From positions 1-52,168 of the forward strand of contig CACZMI010000037.1 in assembly GCA_902782245.1 (NCBI GenBank): DNA of 52,168 bases, in the 5' to 3' direction. This document shows, piece after piece, positions 47,689 through 52,168 of this stretch. Position 1 is the first letter of the stretch; the number at the start of each line of letters is the position of its first letter. Made by a program: the position numbers and the translations under genes. The notes under the pieces were generated by a model, which did no database searches, was not told where the DNA came from, and saw only the letters and a list, made by a program, of their open reading frames with translations. This stretch comes from an uncultured Bacteroidales bacterium. Lineage in GTDB: Bacteria > Bacteroidota > Bacteroidia > Bacteroidales > Bacteroidaceae.

Positions 47689-50600
47689 TCAGAACATCAT
47701 ACCGCCACCCATGCCGCCGCCGAAGCCGCCGCCGAAGCCGCCGCCCATGCCGCCGCCAAAGCCGCCCATGCCACCGCCGAAGCCGCCCATGCCGCCACGG
47801 CCACGGAGCTGCTGACGTGAGTTGCGGTCACCCATGAGTGACAGACGGTAAGTCAGAGTTGCCATGAAGTAACTGGTGATATTCTTGTTCTCTGTATCAG
47901 TACGTGAAGTAGCGCTCATTGAACGGCTAACGGTACTGCGCTGATGCAGGATATCATATGCTGCAAGTGACAGACTTGCCTTGTTACCCTTGAGGAATGA
48001 GAATGACAGTGAAGCATTCCAGATAAGCTCATCGGTATTCATCTCAGCGTTATAACCACGACGGCTGTTCATGTTGAGGTCAGAACCCAGACGCATGTTT
48101 CTCCAAGGAATGTAAGCCATGAAGCTGGTACCATAACTGAAGTCATAGGTATCCATGTTACGATCAGGCTGCAAGTCATTGGTAGAGTGCTGATAACGAA
48201 GAGATCCATCCAGTGATATTGTCAGATAGTCATCACGGTACTCAGCGCTCAAGCTCTCGTTTGCACCGGTTGTGTTGGTCTTACGAAGCTGTGCCTCCTG
48301 ACCTACGATTGAAGCCCAACCTTCCTGATGGCTGAAGTTACCTGATGTATTGGTCATGATAGAGTAACGGTCATCGGGGAATGTGTAGTTGTACATGATG
48401 CTTGCATTTGCATTCCAGTTAGCCCAGAAACCATCCATATTCTCAGGTCTGCTCTCGGTACCACCGTTTGCAAGAAGAGTAGTCTTGTTCTGAATCTGAC
48501 GGAGTGTATTGCTTACGCTTGTGTTGACATTGAAACTACCCATGGTAACAGGATTGTACTTCTGATAACCCAGACTCAACTGGTTGTTGAATGTAGGAAG
48601 CAGGTTAGGATTACCGCTTGATACACGCAGCGGGTTGCTGTCATCACGGATGTCAAGCAACTGTGACATCTGAGGCTGGCTTGAACGTCCGTTATAACGG
48701 ATGTTGATCTGCTCCTGACGGGTAACTCTGTAACGGAACTGTACAGTAGGAGTCCAGTTGAACACTGTACGCTCAAGAAGTGTATCTACAACACCCATAC
48801 CGGTGTAGTTCATCTTTGAATACTGAGGCAGGACAGACAGACCTACTGTGAAGTTGTATGACTGGTCAGTAGCGTTCTTACGGAACTGAATCTGAGCTGT
48901 CTGGTCAAGGTTGTAGTAATATGAGTTAGTGCTCAGCTTGCTGTTGATGACCTTCTCGTTATCCTCATAAATCCACTGGGGCTGATTCCAGGGATTACCC
49001 CATGTATCATTGTTGATATCGTAAGTTGAACGGTCACTGTTCTGCTTGCTGTACTGGAACTGATAACTGAACTGCAGATATGTTCCGGTTGAGATAGGCT
49101 CTGAATATGTAGCCTGAACACTCCAGTTTACACGATCACTGGGATTGTCATTCAAACGCTTAAGGTCTGTTGTATCCCTCTGTACTGTTGTGGCAGGAGC
49201 GCCTGAGCCACCGCCCATACCGGCACCGCCACCCATACCGGCACCGCCACCGAAACCGCCAGCCATCACATTATTTGATGTTATCTGGTAGTTACGCTGA
49301 TACTGATCACCGGACTGATTGCTTATGCTATATGTACCACGAACAGACACGTTACGTCCGCGGTTACCGAAACGTCTTACAAACTGGAGGTTACCGCTTG
49401 CAGATGTGCTTACATTGTTGCTCTTGTTAAGACTGTGCTGACTGTTCCAGAGAGCCTCGTTAAGAGAATCAAGATATGAAGCAGCAGGATCAAGATCCAG
49501 ATTGTTGGGATTATAAGTTGCAGAATAAACTGTAGATGTATCCAGAGGAGACAAAGCATAGTTGTATGGATCCTTGTTGAAAGTCTTTGACTCGCTCTCG
49601 CTGCCGCTGTTTGATTTGCTGTAGGAGAACTGAGGCTGGAAGAGCAGACTTGTATAGTTATCCTTGTTCCACTCTATACGGAGCTGGCCGCTCAGGCTCT
49701 CGCTACCGCTGTTGTTGCTGCTCATGCTGTTGGAGTATGTGTGCATACCGCCGGTATACCACTGCTCGCCTGATGACTTGGAACTTGACTCATTGTCACT
49801 GTGGCTCCAGTTTACACTACCACCTACCTCGTACTGATAGTTATCCGAAGAAACCTCCTTACCAAGGTTCATAGCAAAGTTGGCACCACCTGAGTAGCTC
49901 TTGCTGACGCCGCCTCCGCCGCCCATCATGCCGCCGAAGCCGCCGCCCATGCCCATGCCGCCCATGCCCATTCCGACACCGCCGCCCATACGCATGCCGC
50001 CGAAGCCACCCATACCGCCTGAAGACTGGCTTGCAGATCCCATAATGGTAAACTGCTTGTCCTCATCGAAACGGTTAAGTGAAGCGTTAACCTGGTAGAG
50101 TGCTGCTACATCAAAGCCCTCCTTCTCAAGAGGAGCACCACCACCAACCGAGAGGTTACCGAACCAACCCTTTGCCATACCCTTCTTAACCTGGAGGTCG
50201 AGCACTGTCTCTTCCTCACCATCGTCAATACCGGTCTGGCGGGCCAGGTCACTCTGCTTCTCATATGCCTTTACCTTCTCGATCATATCGGCTGTGAGCT
50301 GTGTCAGAGCAACTGTCTTATCGTCATTGAAGAACTCCTTACCGTTTACAAGGATTCTCGATACGGACTTACCGTTAACTGTGATGTTACCGTCACTGCC
50401 AATCTGTACGCCGGGGAGTTTACGGATAAGATCCTCAACAGATGAGCCCTCAGGAAGTTTGTAGGCTGCACTGTTGAACATAACGGTATCATTGATCATC
50501 TGAACCTTTGCCACAACTGCAGAAATGGCAACCTCATCCAGCATCTGACCGCCTCTCATGGTAATCTTACCAAGATCAGTAGTTCCTGAACCGGATCTGA

Positions 50601-50883
50601 GTGTGAAATTTTTGTCAGCATCATCATAACCGATGTAAGTAACATGTGCTACATAGTTACCTGCACTGAGGTTACCTACTGTAAATGCGCCGTCGTCATC
50701 AGTTGAGGTACCACCGATGTAGGTTGAGTCTGTACCTGAAATCTGATAAATCTGCACGGCGGCAGGTGAAAGGGGTTCAGCCGAGTCAAAATCGTAAACC
50801 GTACCCTTAACTGATAGATTCTGTGCCAGAAGCGCTGTGGCTGAAGTGGCAAGAAAAGCAAGCAGAGTGGCAATTCTTTTCAT
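47689..50883 (-). CDS. TonB-dependent-receptor-like outer-membrane barrel, glycine-rich
   Basis: Start at 50883 (1064 residues) gives the signal peptide MKRIATLLAFLATSATALLA. A CarboxypepD-regulatory-like domain (about 22-110, VKGTVYDFDSAEPLSPAAV) is followed by a plug-like region (about 110-250, LPEGSSVEDLIRKLPGVQI, NGKSVSRILVNGKEFF) and a large beta-barrel ending in MLMF-like aromatic residues. Three Gly/Met/Phe-rich low-complexity blocks interrupt it (near 49900-50030, 49195-49265 and the final ~40 residues at 47692-47815). This resembles the outer_membrane beta-barrel proteins of Bacteroidota, not SusC: no SusD gene is adjacent. Ligand unknown. Confidence 0.85.
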   Translation of the reverse strand: MKRIATLLAFLATSATALLAQNLSVKGTVYDFDSAEPLSPAAVQIYQISGTDSTYIGGTSTDDDGAFTVGNLSAGNYVAHVTYIGYDDADKNFTLRSGSGTTDLGKITMRGGQMLDEVAISAVVAKVQMINDTVMFNSAAYKLPEGSSVEDLIRKLPGVQIGSDGNITVNGKSVSRILVNGKEFFNDDKTVALTQLTADMIEKVKAYEKQSDLARQTGIDDGEEETVLDLQVKKGMAKGWFGNLSVGGGAPLEKEGFDVAALYQVNASLNRFDEDKQFTIMGSASQSSGGMGGFGGMRMGGGVGMGMGGMGMGGGFGGMMGGGGGVSKSYSGGANFAMNLGKEVSSDNYQYEVGGSVNWSHSDNESSSKSSGEQWYTGGMHTYSNSMSSNNSGSESLSGQLRIEWNKDNYTSLLFQPQFSYSKSNSGSESESKTFNKDPYNYALSPLDTSTVYSATYNPNNLDLDPAASYLDSLNEALWNSQHSLNKSNNVSTSASGNLQFVRRFGNRGRNVSVRGTYSISNQSGDQYQRNYQITSNNVMAGGFGGGAGMGGGAGMGGGSGAPATTVQRDTTDLKRLNDNPSDRVNWSVQATYSEPISTGTYLQFSYQFQYSKQNSDRSTYDINNDTWGNPWNQPQWIYEDNEKVINSKLSTNSYYYNLDQTAQIQFRKNATDQSYNFTVGLSVLPQYSKMNYTGMGVVDTLLERTVFNWTPTVQFRYRVTRQEQINIRYNGRSSQPQMSQLLDIRDDSNPLRVSSGNPNLLPTFNNQLSLGYQKYNPVTMGSFNVNTSVSNTLRQIQNKTTLLANGGTESRPENMDGFWANWNANASIMYNYTFPDDRYSIMTNTSGNFSHQEGWASIVGQEAQLRKTNTTGANESLSAEYRDDYLTISLDGSLRYQHSTNDLQPDRNMDTYDFSYGTSFMAYIPWRNMRLGSDLNMNSRRGYNAEMNTDELIWNASLSFSFLKGNKASLSLAAYDILHQRSTVSRSMSATSRTDTENKNITSYFMATLTYRLSLMGDRNSRQQLRGRGGMGGFGGGMGGFGGGMGGGFGGGFGGGMGGGMMF

Positions 50884-51045
50884 TTGATTGTATTTATTTT
50901 TTGTATTGTTTGTATGCACATTAATGAAATACACCTTTACTATAAAGCAACTGGCGGTTGGTTAAATGTGAAATTGACAAATTAACAAATAATTTACTTT
51001 TAGACATTAAATGTGCCCTATGGTTTAATCTCAACATTATTTTCA

Positions 51046-51053
51046 TAACTTTG
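51046..51053 (+). promoter_or_regulatory. -7 element of the esterase lipoprotein gene
   Basis: TAACTTTG fits TAnnTTTG, 27 nt before the ATG at 51081. A degenerate TTTA lies 18 nt upstream in the -33 position. Confidence 0.6.
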
Positions 51054-51080
51054 CAAATAACATTAACACTGTTTTTGATT

Positions 51081-51881
51081 ATGAAAAAAATATTCATATT
51101 TCTCACCTCTGTTTTTATGCTTTCGGCCTTCTTCTCCTGTAACCGTGGAGCATCATCTTCATCGGAATTCAGGGAATTTGAGATCAAATGCAAGGACGGC
51201 AAGGTCCGCAGCGGAGGCATTTATATTCCAAAGGGTACAAAAGCCAATGACAAGTTGCCGGTTATATATATGGCAGACGGTCTGGTATTCAAGGAGAGCG
51301 CTTTCAAGAGTATGATTGACTCAATGATAGATTTAAAGGATATCTCGCCGGTTGTCATTGCCTGTTCTTATGAGAACAAGAAGACCGTTCCGGGCTATGA
51401 CCTCGCATTCCGTAATGCCGAATACATAGAAGTGTTGGCCAAGAACGACAACACATTGGCTAAACTGTTTGAGAATCACTACGATTATTTTATCAATGAA
51501 TTCATACCTTATATAGAAAAGAACGCACCGGTATCCGCATCGGCCGATGACCGGACATTTTTCGGTACTTCAAACAGTGCGGATTTCGGCATAACGCTCA
51601 GTCTGCGTAATCAGGGACTGATAAACGAATATTGGTGCTTCTCTCCTGTATTCTCCGATATAAGTGAATACGGATTGCTGGAATCTCAGACCACATACAG
51701 AATATGCTGGGGTTCCAAAGAAGAAGCAGGTATGGATGATTACTTTCCCAACCTCATAAAGGATATCAGGAAAAGAGGCGGAAAGGTAAATACCTGGGTG
51801 TATGACGGCGGTCATGACCGTGGATGGTGGAAATTCTGGTTCAGCGAAGAACTGATAAGAAAGTACCCGTACCAACAATAA
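51081..51881 (+). CDS. Putative esterase-like lipoprotein (CE1/Esterase D family)
   Basis: Start at 51081 (266 residues), because only this ATG gives the lipoprotein signal MKKIFIFLTSVFMLSAFFSC (Cys20); the longer frame adds 41 residues that cover the promoter. The mature protein resembles the esterase (enterochelin/feruloyl esterase-like) alpha/beta-hydrolases: LPVIYMADG, YFINEFIPYIEKN, and a C-terminal His in YDGGHDRGWW. The nucleophile elbow reads FFGTSNSADFG, where the usual second glycine of GxSxG is replaced by Ser, so activity is open. Substrate not determinable. Confidence 0.75.
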   Translation: MKKIFIFLTSVFMLSAFFSCNRGASSSSEFREFEIKCKDGKVRSGGIYIPKGTKANDKLPVIYMADGLVFKESAFKSMIDSMIDLKDISPVVIACSYENKKTVPGYDLAFRNAEYIEVLAKNDNTLAKLFENHYDYFINEFIPYIEKNAPVSASADDRTFFGTSNSADFGITLSLRNQGLINEYWCFSPVFSDISEYGLLESQTTYRICWGSKEEAGMDDYFPNLIKDIRKRGGKVNTWVYDGGHDRGWWKFWFSEELIRKYPYQQ

Positions 51882-51916
51882 TCAAATGCAGTAAACTATT
51901 ATAACCCTAACCAAAT

Positions 51917-52168
51917 ATGAAACGTACGACAATTGCAATTGCACTTATCCTGGCCGCTGCATGCACTTCGGCCCAGGACAAACTGTATCACAACACATTC
52001 AACCTGAATCAGGTAGAGCTGCTTGAAGGCCCGTTCAAGCACGCCATGGACCTTAATGTAAAGGTTCTCCTGGAGTATGACACCGACCGCCTGCTGGCTC
52101 CTTTCCTTAAGGAGGCCGGACTGCCCAAGAAGGCGGAGTATTTTCCCAACTGGGCCGGTCTGGACGGA
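51917..52168 (+). CDS. GH127-type beta-L-arabinofuranosidase (5' part only)
   Basis: Starts with ATG at 51917 and runs 84 codons to the window edge. A signal peptide (MKRTTIAIALILAAACTSA) is followed by QVELLEGPFKHAMDLNVKVL, YDTDRLLAPFLKEAGL and PNWAGLDG, the well-conserved opening of GH127/DUF1680 enzymes. The catalytic residues lie beyond the window. It starts 35 nt after the esterase stop, so it is probably in the same operon and may act with it on arabinose-decorated, ester-linked plant polymers. Confidence 0.85.
   Translation, partial: MKRTTIAIALILAAACTSAQDKLYHNTFNLNQVELLEGPFKHAMDLNVKVLLEYDTDRLLAPFLKEAGLPKKAEYFPNWAGLDG

Noticed and set aside
47692-47815. CRISPR-like short repeats
   Set aside because: The repeats are in frame, encode Gly/Met/Phe at the end of the barrel protein, are irregular in length and have no unique spacers.
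49901-50098. Plus-strand proline-rich ORF
   Set aside because: It is the antisense shadow of the Gly-rich block of the outer-membrane barrel gene (GGC/GCC repeats read in reverse).
47689-51881. SusC/SusD polysaccharide-utilisation pair
   Set aside because: The barrel protein has the regulatory and plug-like domains, but there is no SusD-like lipoprotein next to it; the neighbouring lipoprotein is esterase-like.

Overview
The window looks like a chromosomal segment of a gut- or rumen-type Bacteroidales (Prevotella/Bacteroides-like) bacterium. The evidence is a type III glutamine synthetase, glycine-lipid synthesis genes (GlsA/GlsB-like), LL-diaminopimelate aminotransferase, many secreted hemicellulose-active enzymes, and promoters of the Bacteroidota form TTG-N19/20-TAnnTTTG instead of E. 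coli -35/-10 boxes. No rRNA, tRNA, CRISPR array or complete transposon was seen.

Left half (1-30.8 kb): an unusually dense collection of glutamine and ammonia genes, nearly all on the minus strand. In order of transcription they are glmS-purF-pyrG, then glnK-amtB-porin, then asnB, glnN, and gltB-gltD-dapF-dapL-carA-carB (carB runs off the left edge). They cover ammonium uptake and sensing (AmtB, GlnK), fixation (GlnN, GltBD) and most of the large glutamine amidotransferases (GlmS, PurF, PyrG, AsnB, CarAB). A glycine-lipid pair (glsA-glsB) and one plus-strand CotH/LTD surface protein are interspersed.

The most notable discovery is a family of three short leader peptides (37, 40 and 32 codons) directly upstream of asnB, glnK-amtB and glmS-purF-pyrG. 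Each has its own promoter, a run of Asn/Gln codons, and a strong hairpin between leader and first gene. In each, the last sense codons can pair with the 5' arm of that hairpin. This is the geometry of ribosome-mediated transcription attenuation, here apparently responding to charged Asn-/Gln-tRNA. The asnB and glnK leaders share a 34-nt stretch with one difference. glnN has no leader peptide but has a perfect 10-bp inverted repeat around its promoter.

A second anomaly is pyrG. Its 3' end, which should encode the His-Pro-Glu part of the glutaminase triad, is replaced by a short unrelated tail that merges into a structured ~200-bp inverted-repeat element.

Right half (30.8-52.2 kb): secreted carbohydrate and protein degradation genes (GH27, S9 dipeptidyl peptidase, GH43, GH3, CE6-GH51 fusion, start of GH127), a histidine phosphatase, an MgtC-like membrane protein, an outer-membrane TonB-receptor-like barrel, a putative esterase lipoprotein, and a small operon of SIMPL-rsmG-MBL hydrolase-DUF1573. 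Several unrelated exported proteins here carry similar Gly/Phe-rich insertions (GGFGG, often beside QQAQA). A REPIN-like palindrome pair sits between the DUF1573 gene and the GH3 gene, and another structured element lies at 47.4-47.7 kb.
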